From JAAUQA01 sp036351435 (GTDB lineage: Bacteria > Pseudomonadota > Gammaproteobacteria > Competibacterales > Competibacteraceae), in the NCBI GenBank assembly GCA_036351435.1, contig JAZBPA010000361.1, positions 1 through 12,766 on the forward strand: a stretch of DNA of 12,766 bases. The letters run 5' to 3'. Position numbers and translations under genes: made by a program. The notes under the pieces were generated by a model, which was given only the letters and a program-made list of their open reading frames with translations, was not told where the DNA came from and searched no databases. Below, piece by piece: positions 6,594 through 12,766 of the stretch (position 1 is its first letter; every line of letters starts with the position of its first letter).

Positions 6594-8012
6594 TCAAAGC
6601 TGCTTGCTAAGGGTGTCGACGACTGTTGTGGCCCTTAAGAACAATGAGCCGACCTGTTGCAGCGATGCGTCGCCGAATGCTTCCGGGTCCGTCAGATAAT
6701 CGGCCATGCGTTCCGCCACCTGTTGCCCATTGTCAGAACCGACCCAGGAGACCAACGCTTCAACGTCCTGCTTGGGCGCTTTGCTGGCGTAAATTAAAAA
6801 GGCTTGCGACATGAACCGCATGACATCGTCGGCTCCCTCCACACCGGCCTCTTGTGCTGCTTTGAGCAGCGACCGCCCCATCTCGGTTGCCAACGCAATC
6901 TGTCCATCCAGGTCAGAGGTTTTATCCAGCTGAGTCTTGAGTTGCGCGAACTGAGTCGCGGTCTTTTGTAACTGGACAAAATAGTCAGGACTCATCCGCG
7001 AGCGGGTGCCCAAAGACTCGGCAATCAATTGATCCTTAGCGTTGCCTTCTGGCAACTTGAGCGCCTCGATCTGATCGAGTTTTTCCCGCTGACGAGTGAA
7101 GTAGCGCGTGAGCACCTTATCGACCATGTCCGGCATCTTATCCGTGCCCACCACGCCCTTGGCGTCCTGCATGGCAAAGGTAAAGGTCTCTTCCACGGGA
7201 CCGAGGTCCATATGTTTGAGGTATGCCGACAATCCCATTTGCTCACACTTCTTATCGAAGGCTGCTTGAAAGGGATGCTGTTTCAAGTAATTGCTGCCCA
7301 TGCGCTGATTGACAGAGCTCAGGATGGTCTGCCGGACTGCCTGCTTGGCGATCTCGCGAGCTTCCTGCGGATCAAGACGCCGGTACCGGCCCTGCACTAC
7401 CCCCTGTTGATCCCTGACGACCATCGCCTTGCGCAGCGCGACCTCAATGGCGTGGGATACCCGTGGCATAGTGAACCCGACCCCGATTTGAGAACTGCCA
7501 GTGGTGTAACGTTGCAGAAACTCAGCCGCGTCTTTTTGCGACAAGCCCTTGCTCACGGCCTCATTGACGATCGCTTCCGTGATGGGATTTACCACCGAAC
7601 TCAGCGAAGGCGCGGATTTTTCCGACGGCGGCATGACCGTATGGGCGAATTCGCGGATCAAGCGTTCGTTTTGCAACCAATGTTGCCCGCCGCGCTCCTC
7701 AATGGCAGCTAAAGTGGTGCGAATAAGCTTGCCGGTCAGGGGTCCCCCTTTGAGGTTGTCGTAGACCTGATCGCTGGCGATATCGGCAAGATCTTGCCCA
7801 TAGCTCGCCTTCACACTGGCCAGAAAAGTCCGCACGGTCTGTTTTTGACGCTCTGCCACGGTCGCGTCCTTGCTGACGAAATCGCCGACCCAAACCTTGA
7901 ACCGTTGCCATTTGCTGGTTGCGACGCCTTGTTGGTCGGTACGCAGATCGATGGTGCTGTCGTCACCCAGTTTGGTGGCCGCGCTGCGGAATTGGTCGAT
8001 GGAAACCGGCAT
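6594..8012 (-). CDS. Type III effector candidate B
   Basis: A 472-residue soluble, mainly helical protein without signal peptide or membrane segments. The ATG at 8012 is chosen because GAGGAG lies 7 bases upstream (8020-8025 on the minus strand); an earlier TTG codon would overlap that site. The N-terminus has TIDLRTDQQ and a basic Trp-containing stretch (SKWQRFKVWVGDF), then AERQKQTVRTFLASVKASYG, then GGPLTGKLIR (residues 89-98). The same order occurs in candidates C and D. The rest (residues 130-472) is helical with no recognised active-site motif. The gene follows the chaperone by only 15 bases, so that protein is its likely partner, and it is followed by two sugar-related genes on the same transcript. 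A secreted effector is inferred, not shown. Confidence 0.7.
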   Translation of the reverse strand: MPVSIDQFRSAATKLGDDSTIDLRTDQQGVATSKWQRFKVWVGDFVSKDATVAERQKQTVRTFLASVKASYGQDLADIASDQVYDNLKGGPLTGKLIRTTLAAIEERGGQHWLQNERLIREFAHTVMPPSEKSAPSLSSVVNPITEAIVNEAVSKGLSQKDAAEFLQRYTTGSSQIGVGFTMPRVSHAIEVALRKAMVVRDQQGVVQGRYRRLDPQEAREIAKQAVRQTILSSVNQRMGSNYLKQHPFQAAFDKKCEQMGLSAYLKHMDLGPVEETFTFAMQDAKGVVGTDKMPDMVDKVLTRYFTRQREKLDQIEALKLPEGNAKDQLIAESLGTRSRMSPDYFVQLQKTATQFAQLKTQLDKTSDLDGQIALATEMGRSLLKAAQEAGVEGADDVMRFMSQAFLIYASKAPKQDVEALVSWVGSDNGQQVAERMADYLTDPEAFGDASLQQVGSLFLRATTVVDTLSKQL

Positions 8013-8027
8013 GGTGATGCTCCTCAA

Positions 8028-8477
8028 TCAGGCCCGTAATCCGAACGAGGGACCGAAATGGGGTGGTTCAGGCGTCGTGTCATCGGCCATGAGCCGACCC
8101 TGCCAACTCTCGGCAATGCCTATAAAATTCTCAATCGCCTGACTCAGCCGTGCGAGAGTCAGGGTGACCGTCGGCATTCGCACCGCCAGCACCACATCCC
8201 CAGTGCTGCGATTCATCCCCAGGGTTGCGCCTTGGGTACCATAAAACAGGTAGTTGGCGTCGGCGATGCGCTGGGCGGCTTCGCCACGGCGTTCCTCGGG
8301 GATGACTGCCAACCATGCTGTCAGGGTTAAGGTCTCGCCATTGGTGGTCAGCTCCATATTCAATATGAAATCGTCCAGACCGATACTGCATAGACCCTCG
8401 TCATTGAACGTCAGCTGATTCACGCCCAGCTGAGTGCCTAGCTCAGCCAAGACGGCTTGTGCATTTTCAAGACTCAT
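8028..8477 (-). CDS. CesT-family type III secretion chaperone for candidate B
   Basis: A 149-residue protein with the classic CesT pattern: AQAVLAELGTQLGVNQLTFN, EGLCSIGLDDFILNMEL, a strand pair ending AWLAVIPE, then ANYLFYGTQGATLGMN (residues 74-89), STGDVVLAVRMP and a C-terminal helix LARLSQAIENFIGIAESW. It is closer to textbook CesT than the other three chaperones, which share a distinct LW..TGG signature. It ends FGLRA, keeping the hydrophobic-Leu-Arg-hydrophobic tail. The start has AGGAGT 8 bases upstream. Role: dimeric cytoplasmic escort of effector candidate B, encoded 15 bases downstream. It is divergently oriented from the chaperone at 8623, with 145 bases between them for both promoters. 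Confidence 0.88.
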   Translation of the reverse strand: MSLENAQAVLAELGTQLGVNQLTFNDEGLCSIGLDDFILNMELTTNGETLTLTAWLAVIPEERRGEAAQRIADANYLFYGTQGATLGMNRSTGDVVLAVRMPTVTLTLARLSQAIENFIGIAESWQGRLMADDTTPEPPHFGPSFGLRA

Positions 8478-8536
8478 CGGGCGTGACTCCTAACCATAAT
8501 GATTTTCTGAGTGTGCAAGCCATGCAGTGCCCCGTC

Positions 8537-8583
8537 AAATGACCAATTGTTAATTATTACGAAACGCTTGCAGGTACTAAACT
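8537..8583 (+). promoter_or_regulatory. Candidate activator box and -10 upstream of the chaperone/effector C module
   Basis: The box AAATGACCAATTGTTAATT (8537-8555) matches the sequence at 11040-11058 at 17 of 19 positions. A -10-like TAAACT (8578-8583) begins 41 bases after the box start, in the shared context ACTAAA. No -35 hexamer lies at a 17-base spacing, so an activator covering the -35 area is implied. A similar AAGAG Shine-Dalgarno follows in both modules, 8 bases before the ATG. Confidence 0.6.
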
Positions 8584-8622
8584 AACGACAAGAACATCAG
8601 ACTTTAACAAAGAGTATGCTCG

Positions 8623-9120
8623 ATGATTGACGAAACGCTGGAAAAATGGGATCGATTACTGATTGAAGTGGCCGAACTGGGCAATTTTGTTGAGCTCTCA
8701 CGTGTTGCGGATGAGCAATCGGTTTGGTGGCTAGCCGACGAAGACGAAGAGTCCCTGGTCATAGAATGGAATGAAGGGATACAACGCCTCATGCTTAGCA
8801 CTGAAATCGGCGTGGTCCCCGAACGAAATATGGTCGATGCCCTGAAACAAGCGCTTTACTACAACCTGGTCTGGCAACAAACCGGTGGTGCACGCATGGC
8901 GTTGCTGCCCGAAGACGACAGTTTACGGCTCATGATTGATTTGCCGGGTGAACACCTGGAAAGCATCCGGGTAGCTACCGTGGCAAATAATCTCTTGCAA
9001 GCAGCGCGGGATTGGCGGTCTGGATGGGATAAAGCGCCTGATCCAAATGATACTTCATCAACCGCTGATGACTCACCCGGCGACGAGCCAATGCCACCTT
9101 CAGATTTTATTCGAGTTTGA
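8623..9120 (+). CDS. CesT-like secretion chaperone for candidate C
   Basis: A 165-residue acidic protein. The N-terminal helix (LEKWDRLLIEVAELG) leads into strands WWLADEDEESLVIEWNEG and RLMLSTEIGVVP, then the subfamily signature NLVWQQTGGARMALL (residues 81-95), a strand, and helix ATVANNLLQAARDWRSGW. A poorly conserved linker rich in Asp, Ser and Pro (136-160) separates the fold from the end, DFIRV. Together with the proteins at 1 and 11114 it forms a subfamily distinct from the chaperone at 8028. The ATG at 8623 has AAGAG 8 bases upstream. It lies 33 bases before candidate C, the likely client, and under the box at 8537. Confidence 0.82.
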   Translation: MIDETLEKWDRLLIEVAELGNFVELSRVADEQSVWWLADEDEESLVIEWNEGIQRLMLSTEIGVVPERNMVDALKQALYYNLVWQQTGGARMALLPEDDSLRLMIDLPGEHLESIRVATVANNLLQAARDWRSGWDKAPDPNDTSSTADDSPGDEPMPPSDFIRV

Positions 9121-9153
9121 CGCACCAACGAATTCACTGCATAGGAGACCGCC

Positions 9154-10983
9154 ATGCCTCCGATCGGAAGCAAACCATCGATTCACATCAGCCACAGCAC
9201 AACCCGACAAGAGATTAACGAATTTTTGTCGAAGGTCGACGACGATCATCAGCTGCGCGCAAAAAGGGTGTGGGTGACTGGCAATAATGGCAAAAAGCAT
9301 CAGGTCTATAAGCTGTACGCTAAGAAAAGCAGCAAGACCGGTGGCAACAGCAATAGTATCTGGGAAAGCAACCGTACTCGACCGGATAAGTTTCTTGATG
9401 GCCGTAAAGCCGTCAATATTATGCTGCAAAGACTCGGCCATAGAGCCGATCTATTCAGTGAAAACAACAAGGTGATAAATGGCCTCCAGCTCAAAGCCAA
9501 GTTGGATAACGATAAGCTGATTGTCGATAAGCACACCACCCTAAATGATCTAAAGCAAATCGGTGCTCGCATTGGTAACGACAAGGAGGTCCATGGGAAA
9601 TTAAACGAAGATGGAACCATCACTCTATTTGGCGCTGCCAAAAGCAACAAAATGAACACCAAGCGCAAGCGAGAACTGCAAACCGCTGCCGGGGCTGCGC
9701 TCAATGTTATGGAAAACACCGCCAAGAAACAGCACCTGGATGCTTATGGTGTGATGGACAAGATGATCGACAGTTATTTCTACAATAGCCAAAAGAGCAC
9801 CCGTACTCAACGGGCTTACGATGACCCAAACCGCCCGCTGACCGGTAAACAATTCTCACGTCGGATAGACTCATCTCAGAACGCTGGCCTGGAACATTTG
9901 GTCAAGAAAGAAGCCCAGACGTTAACGCCTCATCTCAATCACATCGCAACGAAAATGTTTGATCGCGACGATCTTGACGAGACCCTGAAACCCGGTCAGG
10001 GGGGCTCGGTCAATGATCCGCTACGCCAGGACAATAAAGACAAGACCAAAACGCTGAACAACATCAGGAAAATACAGCATGGACAGATGAATCAGGTCAC
10101 GACGAAGGACATGTTCGACTCATTTAGTCATGTGGCCAAGAACAGCCCGGTCGTGCCTCTCAACAAACTGGCACCGCTCGCTAATTCAAACCATGTTGCC
10201 GGCGCGGTCGGTCTCTACAGCGGCAATAACACGTTTGGGAAACAACCTATTAAGACGCCACCTGACCGCAATGCCGCTATGCAATTACGAGATGAAATCA
10301 ACAACACTTTAACGCCACAGGAGAGGGCACAGCTCAAGGCAAGGGTGGAGTTGATGTCCAAGATGGCGGATGTCTATTCGCAACACCAGCCCAACTTGCC
10401 CGGTCTCGGCAATAACAATAAAGCGAAACACACCAAATCCATGGCCGTTAATTACAGTACTTGGGTTGGCCATCCTACGCTGGATGTCAATGCGGCGATT
10501 GGCGGCAATGCCCGCACCTCAGGTATTAAAGCCCGCGATCTGATGACGGCGCTGGTATTACACAAGGACATTATTTTTCCACCACCCAATCAGCAAGCAG
10601 TAGATGATCATTCAGAGTTTGAGAATGATTCGTCAATTAGTAGCGATGCTGAGAATTCCGACGTGGATGACTTTGCCCTCGAAAACCACGCCAATAAATT
10701 GGGCGCCTGGCAACAGCTACTAGGGCAACTAGGCCACCAGATCAATACCTCCAAGCTAGACAACGGTCTCGAAGACCTCACACAAGGACTTAATACTGTT
10801 ATGAAGGATTTGCAGACCGTGATGAATCAAGGTGGTGATGACGCGTCACCTCAGCCATACAACTCGTTGAATAAGTCGATTACTGCATTGGAAGAAAACC
10901 TAGCGACGGTTACGCCCCAAAAGGGGGTTGCGAATTTGCAAAAGGAATTAGTTGCGTTACGCGAAACCCTCGGTTTGGGTTGA
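9154..10983 (+). CDS. Type III effector candidate C
   Basis: A 609-residue, Asn/Lys-rich soluble protein starting at ATG 9154 with AGGAG 7 bases upstream. Residues about 9-100 resemble the modules of candidate A: STTRQEINEFLSK, then a basic strand (VYKLYAKKSS), then DGRKAVNIMLQRLG. A second diverged copy at about 128-240 has TTLNDLKQIGARI, DGTITLFG, a Lys/Arg-rich stretch (NTKRKRELQTAAG) and RPLTGKQFSRR, whose PLTGK (228-232) is shared with candidate B. The middle (about 330-470) contains VVPLNKLAPLANSNHVAGAV and MAVNYSTWVG, with no family I recognise. Residues 484-506 are very acidic and Ser-rich, a likely flexible linker. The C-terminal 100 residues are helical. No catalytic motif is evident; effector status rests on the chaperone pairing and shared N-terminus. 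Confidence 0.7.
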   Translation: MPPIGSKPSIHISHSTTRQEINEFLSKVDDDHQLRAKRVWVTGNNGKKHQVYKLYAKKSSKTGGNSNSIWESNRTRPDKFLDGRKAVNIMLQRLGHRADLFSENNKVINGLQLKAKLDNDKLIVDKHTTLNDLKQIGARIGNDKEVHGKLNEDGTITLFGAAKSNKMNTKRKRELQTAAGAALNVMENTAKKQHLDAYGVMDKMIDSYFYNSQKSTRTQRAYDDPNRPLTGKQFSRRIDSSQNAGLEHLVKKEAQTLTPHLNHIATKMFDRDDLDETLKPGQGGSVNDPLRQDNKDKTKTLNNIRKIQHGQMNQVTTKDMFDSFSHVAKNSPVVPLNKLAPLANSNHVAGAVGLYSGNNTFGKQPIKTPPDRNAAMQLRDEINNTLTPQERAQLKARVELMSKMADVYSQHQPNLPGLGNNNKAKHTKSMAVNYSTWVGHPTLDVNAAIGGNARTSGIKARDLMTALVLHKDIIFPPPNQQAVDDHSEFENDSSISSDAENSDVDDFALENHANKLGAWQQLLGQLGHQINTSKLDNGLEDLTQGLNTVMKDLQTVMNQGGDDASPQPYNSLNKSITALEENLATVTPQKGVANLQKELVALRETLGLG

Positions 10984-11039
10984 TGAGCTTCCCAGTGGTG
11001 GGCAATGCTTGGTTGCTGCGGCAGTTGACCCTCCATCAA

Positions 11040-11087
11040 AAATGACTATTTGTTAATTTTACTGTCGCCCGCCAGCACCACTAAAAT
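11040..11087 (+). promoter_or_regulatory. Candidate activator box and -10 upstream of the chaperone/effector D module
   Basis: AAATGACTATTTGTTAATT (11040-11058) is the second copy of the box at 8537, with two differences in 19. TAAAAT (11082-11087), five of six to the -10 consensus, begins 42 bases after the box start. The spacer shares GC-rich bits (CGC..GC..) and the ACTAAA context. It sits in the 130-base gap after candidate C, for which I see no convincing terminator. Confidence 0.6.
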
Positions 11088-11113
11088 TGCATCATAAACT
11101 AAGAGACACCGCT

Positions 11114-11596
11114 ATGAGTCACTTCGAACAGATACGAACGCTAATGACAGAACTTGGCCCGCTGCTTGAGCTTGAAGAAGTCACCGAGTTCACTGAGGAT
11201 CAAAGCTTCAGTCTATTGATCGATGACGAAACCCCCGTTACCGCCGACTATGACGAAGCACATCGCAGGATTCTACTCTCCGCTGAGGTGGGAGCACCGC
11301 CGGAAGACAAGCGCTATAAAGCCTATGAATTTTTGCTTCAGTACAATCTGCTCTGGTTCGAAACCGGTGGCTTACACATGGCGCTCGATGGTCCTGATGG
11401 CAGCGTAGTACAAATGATGGAGATTCCGGCAACCGATCTGGATGTCACGGCCCTTGGTTCAACCTTGTCTCGGTTTGTAGAGAGCTTAAAGGCATGGCAG
11501 GTGGTGATCGCTGAGGGTCTGAGTACGGATCAAGTCAAAGCAGAAACTGCCGGGACTAGTACATTAGACCCGGATGGCGGAATAATCCGAGTTTGA
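11114..11596 (+). CDS. CesT-like secretion chaperone for candidate D
   Basis: A 160-residue acidic protein. The ATG at 11114 is chosen over an upstream in-frame TTG (11087) because AAGAG lies 8 bases before it, as in the paralogue at 8623, and because the TTG would overlap the -10 element. The order is helix FEQIRTLMTELGPLLEL, strands SFSLLIDDET and RILLSAEVGAPP, signature NLLWFETGGLHMALDGPDG (residues 78-96), strand, helix GSTLSRFVESLKAWQVV, flexible tail, and end GGIIRV. It is closest to the partial chaperone at the window start (TGGL, then L-D-x-P-D-G). Its likely client is candidate D, 76 bases downstream. Confidence 0.84.
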   Translation: MSHFEQIRTLMTELGPLLELEEVTEFTEDQSFSLLIDDETPVTADYDEAHRRILLSAEVGAPPEDKRYKAYEFLLQYNLLWFETGGLHMALDGPDGSVVQMMEIPATDLDVTALGSTLSRFVESLKAWQVVIAEGLSTDQVKAETAGTSTLDPDGGIIRV

Positions 11597-11672
11597 GCGA
11601 ACGCAGCGGCCAGTATGGCTAGCGCGCTGTCGCTGGGTAAACTGGTCAAGGACTTCAGGCGGGATACAGCAC

Positions 11673-12766
11673 ATGATCGACATCAACCAAAACTATACCC
11701 AAATCCGCAATCAGGCTCTCAGGCAGGCCAACAAAATCAAAGGCGGCCACGATAAGGAACTGCGGACCGCACCAGGGACGAATAATCTTTACTTGAAGAC
11801 CAATAAAAGCAATATCGTCGGCTGGAACAACTCACTTAGAACCAGCAAGCGCGAGGGCGTAGCTTCCGGACTCAAACAGGCCATCGACCGCGAATTCGGC
11901 AATTTAAAAATCGACGGCCGTACGCTAGGCGATCTGGTTTTCGCCCGACTGGAAGATCAGGGCCACGACACCAAGCTCCTCAAAGCCAGCGATTTTAAGC
12001 TGATTGATCAGGCGATCGCAGACGAGCTTAGGGATGCTGCATCATCAGCGCCATCCCAGCATGTTACCGACGAGATTAACGCACATGCCGAGCATTTCGA
12101 ATGGCTAGCACGTAGCGGGGCCACGGGTAGGGGAACGACCCAAATGGAAAGCAAAGCGAATGCTGCGTTGCAGTTCAAAGAAGCGATCGCTAAAGATGCC
12201 ATGTTAGCCGGAGCAACCCCTGACAGAGCTCGCGAAATCGCCGACGGCCTTCAATCGCATTTATACAACGATGATCTCGACATCGCCGCCGGCGTCAAAC
12301 CTAAACATATCGACAAAGCCCGGGAGTTAATGAGCTCAGTCGGTATCAACAATACGCCTAACCTCAATGAGATTGCTCATGAGCAAAATCTCAGAACCAA
12401 GATGTATTCGACTGGCAAGCAAATGCACACATCGCTCAACCGACTCAGGGGGTCCAACGACAACCAGGTCAAGGCGCTTGCTAACCACGGTGATGCCACG
12501 CTCAAGGGATTGAAAAATTACCTCGCCAATCCCAACGGACCGCGCCCAAATTTTGGCGCAGAGTTTACGCGTAATCTCCAACTCGGCCATGCGATTCTGG
12601 CGCGGCTTGAGCAGAGTGATAATCCCGACAACCAGCTGATTAACGAGTTGCGAACCTATCTCAATGTGACTTCGGAAATGGCCACGGCCACGCTACCTCC
12701 AGAGCAACGCTACAATATTGCCCTCCGCCCGCCACAAGTGCTGGTGTCTAATAATCAAGACCCAAC
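11673..12766 (+). CDS. Type III effector candidate D, 3' end beyond the window
   Basis: The frame is open from ATG 11673 to the window end, giving 364 residues. Only a weak Shine-Dalgarno (AGGCGG, about 10 bases upstream) supports the start. The N-terminus follows the pattern of the other candidates: a strand NNLYLKTNKS, W51, a basic stretch RTSKREGVASGLKQAIDREFG, then a region ending TKLLKASDFKLIDQAI where B and C have PLTGK followed by a helix. Residues 120-364 are helical and polar (TPDRAREIADGLQSHLY, GKQMHTSLNRLRG) and match no family I know. There is no signal peptide or membrane segment. Being behind the chaperone at 11114 and its promoter box, it is the fourth chaperone-partnered protein. 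Its catalytic or binding domain may lie beyond the window. Confidence 0.68.
   Translation, partial: MIDINQNYTQIRNQALRQANKIKGGHDKELRTAPGTNNLYLKTNKSNIVGWNNSLRTSKREGVASGLKQAIDREFGNLKIDGRTLGDLVFARLEDQGHDTKLLKASDFKLIDQAIADELRDAASSAPSQHVTDEINAHAEHFEWLARSGATGRGTTQMESKANAALQFKEAIAKDAMLAGATPDRAREIADGLQSHLYNDDLDIAAGVKPKHIDKARELMSSVGINNTPNLNEIAHEQNLRTKMYSTGKQMHTSLNRLRGSNDNQVKALANHGDATLKGLKNYLANPNGPRPNFGAEFTRNLQLGHAILARLEQSDNPDNQLINELRTYLNVTSEMATATLPPEQRYNIALRPPQVLVSNNQDP

Noticed and set aside
7029..7712. A 227-codon plus-strand ORF opposite candidate B
   Set aside because: It is antisense to a gene with a good ribosome site, chaperone context and shared N-terminal motifs. It has no ribosome site of its own and no recognisable family.
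8602..8612. CTTTAACAAAG palindrome as a further copy of the activator box for the minus operon
   Set aside because: On the minus strand it shares only TTTGTTAA with the box, lacks AAATGAC, and no -10 lies at the matching distance.
9306..9725. A hydrophobic 139-codon minus-strand ORF inside candidate C
   Set aside because: The hydrophobicity is the mirror of Lys/Asn/Asp codons in the real frame, and the ORF lacks a ribosome site.
10984..11039. Terminator after candidate C
   Set aside because: Only a 4-bp CCCA/TGGG stem without a T-run is visible.
418..12766. Known effector enzyme activities (cysteine protease, ADP-ribosyltransferase, Fic, kinase, phosphatase) in the four clients
   Set aside because: None of the usual catalytic signatures, such as HPFxxGNG or CX5R, is readable in the sequences.
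1..12766. CRISPR arrays, tRNA or rRNA genes, insertion-sequence transposases
   Set aside because: No regular direct repeats, tRNA-like cloverleaf or transposase frames were seen on reading through.

Overview
The window is a bacterial accessory region, most likely from a Gammaproteobacterium or a related Proteobacterium. This is inferred from the Shine-Dalgarno sequences, the sigma70-type promoter, the toxin-antitoxin families and the secretion-chaperone families; nothing fixes the genus. It looks like a type III secretion effector island. Four CesT-like chaperone genes each lie directly upstream of a large protein with no recognisable enzyme domain. No secretion apparatus gene is in the window, so the type III assignment rests on the chaperone family and the pairing.

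Layout. (1) 1-2448, plus strand: the 3' part of a chaperone gene, then a 676-aa effector candidate (A), then a long terminator-like hairpin (2447-2562). (2) 2563-5075: a decayed stretch holding a frameshifted fragment of a GT41/O-GlcNAc-transferase-type gene (minus), an antitoxin followed by a broken PIN toxin gene (plus), and an intact Phd/PIN toxin-antitoxin pair (minus) with a readable promoter. A gene-poor interval of about 350 bases follows, with one doubtful small ORF and a Fur-box-like site. (3) 5076-5267, plus: a small two-helix membrane protein. (4) 8477-5288, minus: a compact operon of chaperone, effector candidate B, a GT8-like glycosyltransferase and a DUF115/MptE-like protein. (5) 8537-12766, plus: two more modules, chaperone plus effector candidate C (609 aa) and chaperone plus effector candidate D (runs off the window).

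What ties the region together. The four effector candidates share a diverged N-terminal module: a lysine- or arginine-flanked strand, then a basic helical stretch, then in B and C a PLTGK motif. The module occurs as tandem copies in A and probably twice in C. All four chaperones end in a hydrophobic-Arg-hydrophobic tail (MLRI, GLRA, FIRV, IIRV). The two complete plus-strand modules are preceded by nearly the same promoter architecture: a 19-base core matching at 17 positions, then a -10-like hexamer 41 or 42 bases from the core start, with no -35 hexamer at normal spacing. The simplest reading is that the chaperones bind the shared N-terminal modules, that the modules are induced together by one activator, and that enzymes or adhesive functions lie in the divergent C-terminal parts. 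The two sugar-related genes behind effector B are an unusual addition to such an operon.
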